Source: Heterobilharzia americana (taxonomy: Eukaryota > Platyhelminthes > Trematoda > Strigeidida > Schistosomatidae). Taken from it: a DNA stretch of 64,000 nt. The notes beneath the pieces were generated by a model that was not told where the DNA came from, did no database searches, and saw only the letters and a list, made by a program, of their open reading frames with translations. The stretch spans positions 62,193,257 to 62,257,256 of the forward strand of contig OX104128.1 of assembly GCA_944470555.2 (NCBI GenBank). The letters are read 5' to 3'. This document shows positions 23,145 through 36,344 of the stretch, one piece after another. The translations under genes and the position numbers were made by a program. Positions within the stretch are counted from its first letter, which is position 1; each line of letters opens with the position of its first letter.

Positions 23145-24475
23145 TCCATTATATGTATACGGGTAGATAATCAAAGCTGAATATCATGCATTTAGACCCC
23201 CTGATAAATTTGGACAAAGCATAAGGATGAGGTTGGCAGAATAAAAACTATATCACTCTATTTCACGAATACTCCTCAGCTGTATGCAGTCTGAAAGTGC
23301 AGTACAGTGGTTCTTACCATATCAGATAAAATAAAATTAGGAATTCAATAGTCTTAAGTTGTACAGCAAAATCATTGCTAATCTAAATAACATTTGGGAG
23401 AATTAATTATGCACAGGGGTAAGAAATGTCATAAAGGAAGAATTAATACTAGCTAAGAGTAGGTGATTAAAATGAAACAAGACCCCATTATAGTCACCGT
23501 GAGAGTGAAAGGCCAACAACATTCTCCTACTGTATGCAGAAGTCAGACAGAAAGTGTTTTATAGCAATCACTTCTGTGAAATGTAATCCAGATGAGTTCT
23601 GTAAGTTTGTTTTAACAGCACCCAAGGTGCTGTATCAACCTCATGTCCGGTGTCTGAGAGGTGTCGGGTAATTGCAATGCTTAAAACTAGGCGCAAGGTC
23701 TTCATATCACCTTCAACCGCATTTATGAATTTACACACACTTGAGGTAGCAAATACATTGAAAGGACTGAAAGGATGACATTCATTCGGTTCGTTGAGCA
23801 TACCGCCAAGAGTTTGTAGCTGAAAGGAAGCAAGATTATAACCTGTGCTGTTGCCAAACATCTCATAGACAGCGGACATCAGGTTAACACAACTCGAGTG
23901 CTCTTAAAATAAAAAAACGTACAGAACACGCTTGGATTACAATGCTTCACGGAAGCGATTGCTATTAAAAGGCTTTCAATTGGACTTCTGAACACAGAAA
24001 GAGTATGAACAATCTGTCACTTTCAAAGTGATTATAATTTGATCTTGTTTCATTATAATGATATAATTATCTATCTCACTCACCTGCAGTTAGTTAGTAC
24101 TAATTGTTTCTTTCTTACTCTTCTTTTGATGTAAAATTTAAGTGGTTTCTTAATTTTACTTTACCTTATCTGCTAATAACCATTATATTGTATTCTTAGA
24201 CTGTATGCAGCTGAAGAGTATTCATGAGATAAAATGATATCATTTTATGATGCAAATCAAGTCCTTCTTGGTTTTTTTAAAGTTGAAATTATCTATATAA
24301 GGTCATAAAATAGTGAGTTGGTGAGTGGTTGAACTTTCGACTAATTTCTAGCATACAGACCGTATCTGAGTTGTTATATTTTCATCAATTAGTTACTTGT
24401 CAACAATCCTTATATATAATATTACGGATCAAAATTTGATACTAAAGATTTGAGCCTGGTAAAAATTGCAAAAAA
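23145..24475. other. Intronic DNA with an unassigned repeat-like block
   Basis: A 103-codon minus frame (23568-23879) contains AVYEMFGNSTGYNLASFQLQ. It is not recognised and has no splice-site context fitting RALGAPB. It may come from an old element. Confidence 0.3.
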
Positions 24476-24479
24476 AATG

Positions 24480-25030
24480 TAGTTCACATCTGCTTTCCTG
24501 TTGTACGACTGAGACATGGCGGTTTAAATTAGTAGACATGAAGCGGTTACAGGTTTTTGATCACCGGTGTCTTGGTACCATCACTACCGTTTGGTTGAGT
24601 CACTGCGTGACCAATGTTGAGGTCAGATGAAAGGTACTAGGCAAGACAGACAAGTCGATTGATGAAACTGTGAACTTTAGTTGACTGAGATGGCTGGCTT
24701 GTACATGTGTTGTGTATGCCGAACCACCGCTTACCTTGATGTGCAATGTTGGGAGTAGCTGGGTTAGGTTGGAAGAGGGTTGAGAGTGGATGTGGCAACA
24801 GTCCATGAAGTCCTTAACTGCTGATGTGAGCCATGTGGTAAGATGCAGACTACCTAGCTGAGGTTCCCAAGATAAGACGAGGACTCTTAGTGACGTGGCT
24901 GAAAATCGTATTCAGTCCTTGACGTCTTCTAGAGCTTCAGTATTTGCACTGACCGTTATCTTCACATTGTTTATTCTACTTGTCTACATTGATATCACTT
25001 TTTGTCTATCCGCCCATTAGGGGATAACAG
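24480..25030 (+). mobile_element. RTE-like retrotransposon, 3' end fragment
   Basis: Plus strand: FDHRCL-type segment (TTTTTGATCACCGGTGTCTT), then the SNVEVR, LGHVLCMP and CRLPS segments with frame changes. The tail with GTCCTTGACGTCTTC follows. 5'-truncated and dead. Confidence 0.7.
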
Positions 25031-25034
25031 CAAA

Positions 25035-26525
25035 CCATCCATAAAGGTATGAAGCTTTCAACTGGATCTGACTTTCTGCAAACTTAACTATTTGAATATC
25101 GCCCCTACTTGCTATGCTTTACCAACAACTACAAGTCACCAAGTAAGCTGAAAGCAATACGAGTTGTTTACAATCTTTTTTTAACTATCAGTCTTCTCTT
25201 CTTGTTCCACTAACACAACAGAAAACCGAGATTAATTGCTCACTCACTACATATATGTAATCGTGCCATTTAGGTTATACAAATATACAACTGAATTATA
25301 CGATCACAAGACAGCATAATTCGCAAAATGAAAGAAGTCATTTTATACAAAGAAATTGAGGTAATATACAAATAATCCAATTCACTTGAAATGTACTTGT
25401 TTCGCAACCATGAACTGTAAGAAACTGAGTAAAGAATCGATAAGAAGCTTTTCAGTTGACCTACACAATAAAATAGGTCTTCAGTAAGTTGTCTTCTAAA
25501 ACAAATAAAATAATAGAGCTAATTATACTTGTCTGAGACTCCTATTTTCCTTTTTACGATCCATTATAACAACAGTAATGTGTAATTCTACACCTATATA
25601 TTTGTTAGTTCAAACTTGAGACCAGAGGATAACTCAACCTATGTGTGCACATGCAAAGCAATAGAATAACGCTATCCACTAGCATAGGTATGATTCTACA
25701 TAGACCATATTGAAAAGCAAAGCGAAATAACTCCACTTTCAAGTAGCTATACAACCCAATTTTACGTATTTGGTTTTTTCAAATCTTTTTATTCGCAATT
25801 TTCAATGTTGAATGAATGAATATGGAACAGAATTTCACTATGAGACCAGCTTCAATGTATTGACATGAAATACTCCAGGAAAATGTCATTTCAGTCACAC
25901 GGAAATAAACTGTGCCAACGACCTTTAACATTTATAAAAGATCAAGAGTAAAAATATTATGTTGCTATGTAAAAAAAAAAGGGGGGAAATTGTGCGAACA
26001 GAAAGGATACAACACATAAGACCAGTTACTCAATCAGTATGACACCCTCACTCCCTAGATAGTTGAAGGAATGATTGGGAGAAAAAATAAAATCCACCAT
26101 CATCCGCCAAAAAAAGTCACCTCGAAGAGCCGAGCTTCAAGACGCTTTATCAAGTTATACAACGTCCAAAATGATCACCTTCTGATTATCGTAATTGACT
26201 TAAATATTCATTTTCATTATGTCAGTTGGCTTGTAAAAGGCAGATAAAAGTCTAAAGACTGGCAGTAAAGTTGAGCATGATTGTGCAAACATTACAACAC
26301 ATATTTAGTAATAAAGCATAAAGGTAAACAATTTATATTCTCAAAATTAGAAAGACGTTTCAACTGCAGCATAAAAACATGTTTACATTCACATTAGATT
26401 TCTTTATTTGATATATAGCGTAAAATGATACAGTATTATTTACTTGATGACGTTTCGAGCATAAATTATCATTTGCTCATAATTATATCAATGTAATCAC
26501 ACAGCACTTTCGATCTCTGATTTCT
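25035..26525. other. Intronic DNA, nothing recognised
   Basis: AT-rich, with an A/G run at 25971-25987. No frame over 60 codons and no interspersed family noticed. Confidence 0.4.
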
Positions 26526-26529
26526 ATAG

Positions 26530-27180
26530 TCCTACCACTTGATAGTCTTTGTTTTTACTGGTAGTAAAATTTTCTGTATCTCTAGTATAGGTGTTGCGTC
26601 ATTCCTGTTGCATGTATTCGGTGTTGGTTGATTCGATGAACAATCTCTCTCTGTCCACCTAATTATATTGGACTTAAGTAAAGTGGTTCTATCCCACTCT
26701 ATTGTGTGGTTGTGTGTTAATGCATGCATGCATTTCTAGATTATTGATCTTATATGGGTCTGATATTCTATATTTAGCTAAATTCCTATGTTCGGTTATG
26801 CTAACTGACCCCGACCGGCTAGTTTGACCAGTATACTTGACCTAACAGTCATTACATGGGATTGGATAGATAAGATTATTTTGCCTAATTGGTTCTGTTG
26901 GATCCTTAAACCGATAAAGTTTATCTCTAAGTGAGTTTGTAGGTTCAAATGCGTAAAATTTCTAATGTTCCTTCCTTATATGATAACACAATAGAGACTC
27001 TGAACTTATACTTGTGTTGTCGCTATTATTCATATTCGTATTACTGTGATTATTTTGTTTCTCATATTTTCCTATGAATCTCTGAATAAACTGTGGAGGA
27101 TAATTACTAATTATTAATGCTTCTCTTATGTGTTTCAAATCCTTGTTTAGGTTAATAATTATCCTCCGCAGTTTATTAAG
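26530..27180 (-). mobile_element. Penelope-like element fragment (RT end to GIY-YIG)
   Basis: Read on the minus strand: HIREALIISNYPPQFIQRFI, later FEPTNSLRDKLYRFKD, then NNLIYPIPCNDC, stop, VKYTGQTSRSG and ITEHRNL. After a frameshift comes HALTHNHTIEWDRTTLLKSN and CNRNDATPILEIQK. This is the Penelope C-terminal order: end of RT, C-x-x-C...Y-x-G-x-T, E-H, then the H...W and final box. Internal stops mark it as dead. Confidence 0.75.
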
Positions 27181-27184
27181 AGAT

Positions 27185-28095
27185 GTGTGAAGTATGTTGA
27201 ATTACACAGCTTTTAAACATTTAACTGTATCAATTTCATGTAGAAGAAACACAAAAGATCATACCAAAATACCACTTTTTAGACACTAGATTATTTGAAT
27301 AATCGACTCTCAGGCAACACAACTGACCGACAAGACGGATCTTTGTGCTAGACGCCTACTAGAAACATTCATTGTATCAAAAGCTAATGAAACTACCTGA
27401 CTGGTAGATGAACATGCTCTGGAACCTAAGAATTATTGGTTGCGAACTGACTGTCTAAATCAAATATATGAGAAGGAGAAGAATGATGAATATTCCTAAT
27501 TATAATTGAACTTTACAATCGAAAAGATGAAGAACAACTCATGGTTGATTTTCCAACAGTTTACTTAAATGAAAGCCAGAAATCTACTAAATGGAAGGAT
27601 AAATATAGAGAACAACCAGGAGAACATTGTACAACGGTAGGTCCTTTCATAATATGAAACATTTTAGTGTGTCAAATAGAAAAATTTTTAAATCAGTACA
27701 AATGGACAGCTGGAAAATAATAAGATTAAATTATGATAAAAACTGAGCCGTGTATTACTGTTTTATGTACTAAACTATGAGCTGCACTTTATGTGTGAGG
27801 GTTTGTGATGCTACGTCAAGATAGGTGGAGCAGAGTTTAAACCAGACAACCACTGTTACAAGACTTGAATCAGTAAGCCACAGCCCTAGTTGGGAAGAAA
27901 CACCTTGAAGAGAAACCACGAAAAGGATGAAGGACGGAGTACATCTCAAAATCTGTTATCACTAACCATAAAGTTTCCAGTCATGAATCTATTAGAAGTT
28001 ATACCATAATCTACTATGATCTCCTAAGAGGACTTTTAAGTTTGCTTCCATTCAGTTTTTTAAACACTTTATCAATACTGATTACGATATTTGTA
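27185..28095. other. Intronic DNA, possibly more of the Penelope copy
   Basis: No clear frame. The first few hundred bases may be earlier RT parts of the adjoining Penelope-like copy, but I could not read motifs. Confidence 0.3.
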
Positions 28096-28099
28096 ACTA

Positions 28100-28960
28100 T
28101 GATGACCCAAATAGACAGATAAAACCAACGCAGAAAATCGTACATAAGTGCATTTGTTCAACTTGCCACATTTTACAGTAGTACACAAAGAACAGGTGGA
28201 TAGAAAAGGACTGATATCAAAACAGATAAAGTAGTTTAAGAGAATAAACAATCTGAAGATAAAGATTAGTGCGAATAACCAAGCCTAAGAAAACACCAAA
28301 AAGTGAATAAATCTATGGTACTGTGATCGATTTTCGTCCTTGTAACACAGGGTCCTCAAACATTGATTCCGATCATCTTAAAGAAACCAACCAGTTAGTT
28401 AAAATCCCCCTACAAGGTTCAGACCAACAGTAAGAGACCTTATTGATTTGTGCTAAGTCTTGATCTGACCACTCTAAACCCTCATCCAATTTATTCTAAC
28501 TTTCCCTAGTTAGCATGGCACGTCGAGGTAGACGATGGCTCGGTATGCGCAGCACATGTCCAAGTCATCTCAGCCCACTAACGTTCACAGCCTCATCAAT
28601 CGACTTGTTTAGTACCATTACTCTGATCTCAACATTGCTCACACGGCGGTTTTACCAAACGGTAGCAGTGCTACGAAGACTGCTGTGATCGAAAACCTTT
28701 AACCGCTTCATGTCTACTAATTTAAATAGTCAAGTTTAACAGCTGTATAACAGGATAGAGCGAACTGTAGTGAGGTATACTCTTCCTTTGATAAATAGTC
28801 GGATATCTCTACAGTCAGTGCTACAGATGATACAATTTGGGAAATGCCAAACAGGCCTTCTATATCTAAGCTGAGATTTCGTCAGAAACCAGTCCATTTA
28901 CGTTGATGACCCAAAACTCGTAATAGTCCAGGTTTTCTGTTTTAACCAGTTGTCATTTCC
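28100..28960 (-). mobile_element. RTE-like retrotransposon, 3' end fragment
   Basis: Minus strand: the tail block GTACTACTGTAAAATGTGGC (complement of about 28160-28190) and the segments around CACTGCTACCGTTTGGTAAA. Further upstream is a block matching ISGRIRKARSAF-type coding DNA, damaged. Similar layout to 14.1-15.3 kb. Confidence 0.7.
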
Positions 28961-29149
28961 TTATAGTATCAGAGAGTTAACCCATCAAGGTTTTCTGTAC
29001 TTCAATTACTAATTACAAAGCTGGAATATACTTCGTTGGTATGAACAATGACAATAGTGGCCTAACTACATGAATTACAGTACAAGTAATGATAAAACAA
29101 ATAAGATGACCAAATAAAATCTGTCAGAATCGACTAAATTGTGTGTAGA

Positions 29150-29500
29150 GTATTAGATGAATGTAGATAAGTTAGTTGATGAATTCGGAAACCGTCATCG
29201 ACCAGATTGGCTGAAAACTTGTTATATATGCCGACTAGCAGTTTAACACAATGTGCTAAGTAAGCGGAATTTGGTTTCAAATCGAAAAAAGGTATGCCTG
29301 CCCATATGAAGACATAACACCAACTTATGAAGCTTTTAATTGTTGCAGTGAACTGCAGGAGGAAATGTCCGCTTCTTAGTTAAGGTCTGTGAAACTATGG
29401 AAACGGATGGTTTGAGATTGTACGCAATACAGCTAGAAATCGGTAACAGTGGTACAGAGGCATCCACACCTTATCTTCAACAAAATACAAAAAATCAAGT
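29150..29500 (+). mobile_element. RTE-like retrotransposon, 3' tail
   Basis: Plus strand: GTTAGTTGATGAATTCGGAA to CATCCACACCTTATCTTC, a decayed version of the shared tail. It directly precedes an F1 element. Confidence 0.55.
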
Positions 29501-29514
29501 TATTATGTCCTTCT

Positions 29515-29990
29515 TGGTGACTGGTAGTGGTATCTAGGATTCACAATTCGTCCTATTTGGGGATCGTCAGCTGGATATACCCATACCTCAGTGAGTGGTG
29601 TTGTCCCTACTGGGACTCGGACCCAGCACCCATCACCTCAAGTGCCAACAAACGTCGAGGGATCCGACCCTGTGAAGCAACGGAGAATTACCAATATCAT
29701 TACAACAGGTGATACCCACTGCACAAGAAGTGGTTATCGAGCCCCAGTGACCTAGCAGATAACGCTTCAGAGTTTGAAACAATGGGTTCTGGGTTCAAGT
29801 CTCAGTGGGAACATCATCACTCGCTGAGGTGCAGGTACATCCAGCTGATGAGTCCCAAATAGGACGGAACGTGCGTCCTGGATTCCACTGCTAATCACTA
29901 AGAAGAATATAACATCATGAATATCCAGCAGTATCGAGGAATTCTCATAAGAGCCCAACTTCCAACAGAGATCGAGCGTTTCGGTTTTAA
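29515..29990. repeat. F1 head-to-head pair with hammerheads
   Basis: Minus hammerhead 29532-29576 (CTGACGAT, GAAT), reversed head with B box (complement of GGACTCGGACCCAGC), plus head (TCTGGGTTCAAGTCTC), plus hammerhead 29839-29883. The plus ribozyme has CTGATGAG, a perfect stem II (TCC/GGA), GTC and a perfect stem I (ATCCAG/CTGGAT), but GGAA replaces GAAA. It continues into the monomer flank (ATCCAGCAGTATCGAGGAAT). This is the best F1 copy here except for that one core base. Confidence 0.8.
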
Positions 29991-29999
29991 ATATCAACG

Positions 30000-30740
30000 G
30001 GAAATTACAAAACTCAAAACAATCATGTTATTATGTGTTGTTTTCTTTATCTGTACACTGTTATTCCTATGTTGTAGCTTTCTATGATAGATGCTGCCAT
30101 TAGATACATAACATAGGAAGAGAATACATTAACCGAAAGGCACTTTAAAGTCACAGATGTGTGCAAACGATACCAATTAAACTAATAACACAGTTGTGGT
30201 AGTAGCTCCCAGACACCAAGTGAAAAAAAACAAAACATGAGATGTATTAATCAGTGCATATGTGCCTTGGAATAAAAAGCCACTAACCAACAGAAATGAA
30301 GAAAGGAATACGACATTGGTAGAATATGAGACATGATGTTACATCGATAACTTACAGTCTCCATCTAAAAAAAACAGAACGGAAGACGAAAGAAAACAAT
30401 ACGATGCCTCATGCATCAGATGATTTATATACATGTACATATTTATATAGGCACAAGTATCAGTCACACTTCACAAAATGAATACACACTGTAATTAGCC
30501 ATCGGAGGCATATGTGGAATAAACACCTACAAGGATAGCGAGTAATATATATGAGAATAACTTGAGTGTATGAAAATAGTCGCATGCATACAAGCATAAA
30601 GTTGCCACTTTAATCTTTTAATAAAATAGTTTGAAGGATAGAGGAAGCAAAAAAAATTCATGCACAAGAAAGAACAAACTGAAAGAAACCTGACTGGCAG
30701 TAAATGAAAGAAAAGGATACAACTACAGTGATATGTAAAA
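30000..30740. other. Intronic DNA, nothing recognised
   Basis: No frame or repeat that I can name. Confidence 0.4.
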
Positions 30741-30744
30741 AATA

Positions 30745-30915
30745 GTTTAACGATAGCTCAGTGGTCTAAACAGTCGAAATTCAGTCGACTATTCAAAGGT
30801 TCAAATCCCGCTCCAGATAACGAGGTATCAGTAGCTAAGTAGTATCACTAGCCATCGGGAAGTGGCTTACTGCCTACTGTATGAATGTGAGCACGGTTGT
30901 TGAATACATTCCGTT
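30745..30915 (+). repeat. tRNA-headed short element (F4)
   Basis: Box A-like GATAGCTCAGTGGTCTAA and box B-like AGGTTCAAATCCCG. The body TATCACTAGCCATCGGG to GCACGGTTGTTGAATACATT is shared with 39285-39460. No hammerhead seen in it. Confidence 0.6.
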
Positions 30916-31069
30916 CACAGAACTCTTAACAACATTTCCTTTCCATGATGAATTTCACGCAAATAACAAGTATGAATTCCCACATCCTAGTTATCTTAAC
31001 AGATATATCACACAACAATATTATTTACTGTATAACGTTTCAGAAATCATTTATTGTCAATAACCCAAT

Positions 31070-34000
31070 CGAAAGCTGCTACCTTGACGTGGTGGTCGAG
31101 TTTGCATACCACAATAACTCAACAAGCTATGCTTGTAGAACGCTTGTTGCTTCGAGGTCCTAGCATGGATAGTTGTAAGAAGAAAAGTAGTTACCGTTGT
31201 GGTGTAACTTAATCCATTATGAGTTGGGTCTCAGGTTGAAGTCGTACTGTTGTTAACTGGATCGGGACTGACATCAGTAAGGTGATTGAATTGGATGACC
31301 AGCAGTGCCAGGCTGATCCTGCCTTCCCTAAGAGAACGTGAAGATTAAAAAAGGTCGAACCCCCAAAAAGCACATTCCATGCCCCTCGCAGCATGCCCTT
31401 ACTTGCAACAGGGATTCATAGTCGGATTCGAAAGCAAACAACAAAAATCTCAAACTTGCCAAAAGGCCATATGTGACCACCCTTAAGTAGATATCCCTTG
31501 TGCTTTGGGGACACACTTTTCTTTTCAGGTACCTCAAGGAGAATTAACCTACTACAGTGTGGGCAGTCGGGAAGTGTCAACCGCCCACACATACCCGTAA
31601 GCACCCAAGAGCCAATCAAACATAATGTATCCTCTTCAACTCTGTCTCCACCTTTGCCTTCACCTCCTGGTACTAATATTTAGCCCCTTAAGCCTTCCTC
31701 AACCACACATTCGGAGACCACTGTCAACGATCAAAACCACTGAAGCCTTATTCCTAGTCTCCTAAGACTCCGCCATCGATTTCATGTACGACCTTTCAAT
31801 ATCCGAACTCTATACCAAATCGGACAGCAAGCATTCCTCACTAGAACTCTGGAATTCTGGTGTGTCTCTAAGACACGTATATAGCACCCGGGCGTGGTTA
31901 TTAACCTGACGTCACAGGGCCATAGTAGAGAACTTTCAAAATTCACTTTACGAGTGTCCAGAGATTCAATAGCTAGCTCTCGTGGACTCGCTGGCGTAGG
32001 TGTAGCATTGAGTTGCAAAGCAGAAAGTGCGCTTCTCAACTGAATATCAGCTAAGAGTTGTATATACGCTGTTCGACTGAATGAATCTGCAAGAACTATG
32101 AAGGATCATGAGACCAGGTGATGTCTATTCGTAATCTCCACCTACGCACCCACCAACTGTAGTTCGGATGAAGCAAAGAACGACTTCGATGAGAAACTGT
32201 CAATTTGGTTACAGAAGGCGAAATGTTTAGATGGCAGGTGAATTTAACGCTCAAGTGGGAAAGCTGAGCTGAGTCAATCGGAAAGACATCTTTGAGGATC
32301 TATGAAATTCCATGCCAACGAACCAACAAACATCATTGCTTCTTGAGATTTCGTTCCGACAATAGTTTCTGGCTAGCACTAACTTTAGGCAATAACAAGA
32401 GACACTGTCTCACATAGCGTCCGCCGACATCAAACCAACGATTGGCATCGATAGATCATATTGCTATAGTCCATCGTCGAAGAGCATCGTGGAGGATTGC
32501 CGCTTCCTCTGGAGTACCAGTTTGTACTCAAACAACAAATCAGTACAGGCTGGTGCGCCTTACAGACAGCAGGAAACAGGCGATGGTAAAGCCTGTCTAC
32601 GTTAGACTGGATGCTGAGAACGTCAAGTTCGAATATAAGAAAGAGATAGTTAAGCATTTATCTGAACATGACAGCAATGCTCATCATGAGGAAACGTGGC
32701 GTGATGTTACGTCTACCATAGAAACAGTGGGAAAGACAACCGATAACCTACATCCAAAGGTTAATAAACGTCATTGGATTTCCGCAACGTCATCTAAAAT
32801 GACTGATCCGAGAAGACTGATTCCAGTTGCCTGGCTCTGACCACAACGAAGAACGAAGGCAACTTAAACTTAAGTTGACAAAGAGTCGTCGCGTCGACCA
32901 CGAGTAATGGTGGCTTGCGACAGCGAGAGAGACGGAGAAGGAATCAGTAGTGGGTGACACTCAGCAATCATTTAGGCTTAGTAAGCATACCAGCAAGAAG
33001 AAGACGATGGTGAGTGAAACCATCGCCAAACGGGATACGAGACTAATAACTTCACAGTACAGGCGGCTGCAACGTTGAGCAGAACATTTAGAATCCCAGT
33101 TCAACTAACCCTCAGCAACCCTCTAGTTGACCAACATCCAGCCTAGACCTGAATGGAACGCAGATATCGGTCCTCCAACTCTCTATGAAGTTGAGGAAGC
33201 TGTATCGAACCTGAAACAATCCAAAACAGCGGGACCTGACAGTTTGCCATCTGATATTTTCAAAGGTGGAGGTAGAAAATTGCTCATTAGAGTGACGGAG
33301 GTGGTAGGTAGTATATGAGAAACAGAGGTAGTACCGTCAGACTGGTCCATTTATCTGATCATCCCAGTCTATAACAGGGGAGACGAATATTGTGGCAACC
33401 ACAGGGAAATTAGTTAGACCAATATTGTACCCAAGATCATCGGATCCATAGTTAACGCCTAACTGGAGCTCGAGAACAACAAACTCGAGAAAACTAGGGA
33501 GGTAAATATACCTACCAGTGACCGACACTTGCCACATTTCTCGACCTGAAGGCGGGATATGACTTTGTTGAAGGGAGTCACGAGCAAGTAAATAATGTTT
33601 ATCAAAGCTTTCCATTCGAACTCACGCAGCCATGTAAACGCTTATTGAGATGTGTCGTGTAAATTGACGACAACTAGTGGTATCCGCCACAGATGCCTAC
33701 TGTCACCGATCTCATTTAACTTCCTCACAGACGTACTAATAAACGTCCGATTTAACAGGGATTGACCTGCTCGCAGGATGTCACCTTGTTGACTTGGAGT
33801 ATGCATACGATATTGTCCTGCTAGTTGAGGATGCTGATGCAACGCAAGGTCTTCTACATGCGTTGAGCAGAAATCTGAGTAAGTTTAGTAAGCGTTTCCA
33901 TGGCACCTATCAAATGTAAGGCGATGTTTCTGGACTGGTATGCTGCAAGTAATCCCGGTTTAATGATAGGAAGTGAAGTGGTGGAACATGTTGACCACTT

Positions 34001-34640
34001 CACTTACTTGGGGAGTTGCATAAGCCCGAACGGACTACTTGCTGACGAAATTTCAGGTCGGATACGAAAGGCTCGTTCGGCATTTGTCAACTTGCGTCGT
34101 CTATGGCCACGACTGGCGAGATATCCGACAATTTATCAAAGGACGAGTATACTGAGCTGCAGTCCATTCTGTGAGACATAGCCGTTAAAAAAAGTAGAAG
34201 ATACAAAGCGATTACTGGGTACTAAATCATAGGTGTCTTCGCAGCATTTCTACCGTTTGGTGCAACCGCCGTGTGAGCAATGTTGAAGTCAGGCGAAGGG
34301 TACTAAGCAACGTTAGCAAGTCGATTGATGAATTTGTGAACCTTCATCGTCTGAGCTGATATGGAAATGTGTTGCGCATGTCAAGCTACCACTTGTCTCG
34401 ATGTGCAATGCTAAGAGAAGCTCGATTAGGTTGAAAAAGGATCCAGACCAAGACCTAGCATGGAATCTTTGAATGTTGGTCTGAGCCGTGTTGGCAGATT
34501 AGGACTAGCTGGCTGGAGTTTCCAAGACGAAATGAATCCATGGTCTAGAACTCTTAGTGACAGCCGAAAATCGGCTACAATGACGCATATGTATTCACTC
34601 TTTGACGTCTTCCAAAGTTTTCATGTAGAACTGACAGCGG
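31070..34640 (+). mobile_element. RTE/SR2-like non-LTR retrotransposon, near full length, decayed
   Basis: Its 5' end (CGAAAGCTGCTACCTTGACG) matches the 5' end of the copy at 51.09 kb. An AP-endonuclease domain can be read in pieces over 31790-32240: SIASSRGLAGVGVALS and LFVISTYAPTNCSSDEAKND. The EN-RT linker is 32442-32840. RT pieces are 33127-33318 (LKQSKTAGPDSLPSDIF) and 33900-34181 (DHFTYLGSCISPNGLLADEI). The Y/FADD region is damaged (YAYDIVL). A 3' segment with LMESLNVGLSRVGR follows. Frameshifts throughout; not active. Confidence 0.85.
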
Positions 34641-34649
34641 GCTCTTAGG

Positions 34650-35320
34650 AAACTACAGATGGCGTTTTACTGGCTTGGATCGCTGACAATGGACTCAGAG
34701 TGAGTTCAGAAATTTGTAGAAGACCTAATATCCGCATCAGGAATTGAAGGCGAAGGAAGTGACAAATATAGGGAGCATAGGTTATGTTTGGTTGGAAATT
34801 GTATACTGCTGTGAACCTGCAGAAGATTGACATTTCGTGGAAGCTGTTTCTTCAGGAACCTGAAAGAGTAGAAGAAAAGATTTGTGCCACTGCAGAGTCC
34901 ATACGACATCAGCTTGAGACCTATCATACAGAGTCTTTTTAGGAATATCCACCTGACAATTAGTTGTTCTGAAGCTGCATAGAAAAAAACTATACAGCAG
35001 GCACCTGAACACCATAAAGCAAGGAGCAAAGTGTTATTTTTTAGACCAAGCTTTCCTAAACCCTCCCATCCCTTTCTCTCACAGGAAAGGCAGAATCAGC
35101 ATAGTACTGCTGGTCATTCGTGGGTAGCGTCTTACTTATGATAGACACCATCCAGCCTGTAGTACGACTTTGCCTTCAGACCCCATCATAGTATTTTACA
35201 TTATAACGGTATGTGCTTTTCATTCCACAATTATCCAACAAACCCTTCTGATATAGTAGAACCTTAAGGAAAAAGCATTCTAGCCAGTGTGGCTAGTTGG
35301 ATATAAGCCTATAACCCAAT
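34650..35320 (-). mobile_element. 5' end of an RTE-like element, inverted beside the previous copy
   Basis: Complement begins at about 35320 with the family 5' leader (CTTATATCCAACTAGCCACA). It passes the block GACCAGCAGTACTATGCTGA, also at 50.85 kb, and stops within the leader. A retained 5' end without the 3' half is unusual for a non-LTR insertion. Confidence 0.65.
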
Positions 35321-35324
35321 ACTT

Positions 35325-36025
35325 GATAGTCTGAAATCTAGAACAATCATCTCAAGAGCGATACAAGTATATACAGAATCTCAGTAATGCAAACAGGCAT
35401 AATAAAAATTAGGATCTTAAACAATGACATATGCACTACAGACCAAATATGCCACTGCCTTCATCAAATCAAACTCGTGTAGCAAAATGAATTCATATTT
35501 TATTTCAAGGCTTCTCTTTAAATGGAAACCAGAAGTTCCTTGAGCATAGGCCTTTTGAATTCACCACTATTCTTTATCATTCTCATAGATGACAGCTTCA
35601 TGAAAAGCACCTCATGTGAGGATGCAACTATTTTCAACCTAAAAAGTTCCCGATAAGGTAAAACCACCATCATTAATTATACCACAGACTAGCCAAAAAA
35701 ATTTTTAACTGAGGTCAATAAACCTGAGCTAGTTTCAATATCCTAGTTTAAAATAACCAGTAAACCTATGCCATAACTTTAAGAAAAAAGTTAACAAAAC
35801 ATAATGCTTATAACTCATATTGCAAACTGTCTAAAGACTAAACATTTATACTCATTGATTTGATTCCCTTTACCGAATTGAATGCAGCAATCAGAAGGAA
35901 TTTGATACCATACATTGTATTCTGCTGTATTCTATTTAACTGATTACAGGCTATCAACAGCTAGTTAATGAAACGAGTTAAAACTAATTTACTTCAGAAT
36001 CTACAGCTCATAATACATTAGAGGG
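35325..36025. other. Intronic DNA, nothing recognised
   Basis: AT-rich, no frame over 60 codons. Confidence 0.4.
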
Positions 36026-36029
36026 CAGT

Positions 36030-36340
36030 AGAACCTTGCACATAAGTGCATCAGTTCAAGTTGCCACACTTCACAGTAGTACACAAAGAGCAGGTGGATA
36101 GAAAAAGACTGGTATCAAAGACGACAAAGTAGTGTGAGAGAATAAACAATCTAACGGCAAAGGTTAATGCCTCAGAAGATGTCAAAGAGTGAATACATCT
36201 ATACCATTGTGACCGGTTTTCCACGATGTCACCAAGAGTCCTCAACCACTGATTTCTTTCATCGCGAGAACCCCAGACTGGTAGTCTACACCGCCTCACA
36301 CGCCTCAGACCAACAGTAGGAGACTTCATTGATGACTGGT
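36030..36340 (-). mobile_element. RTE-like retrotransposon, 3' tail
   Basis: Minus strand: VGLRRVRRCRLPVWGSRDER, then NQWLRTLGDIVENRSQW, followed by the tail with GCAACTTGAACTGATGCAC. Only the last codons of the element and its untranslated end remain. Confidence 0.7.
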
Positions 36341-36344
36341 GTAA

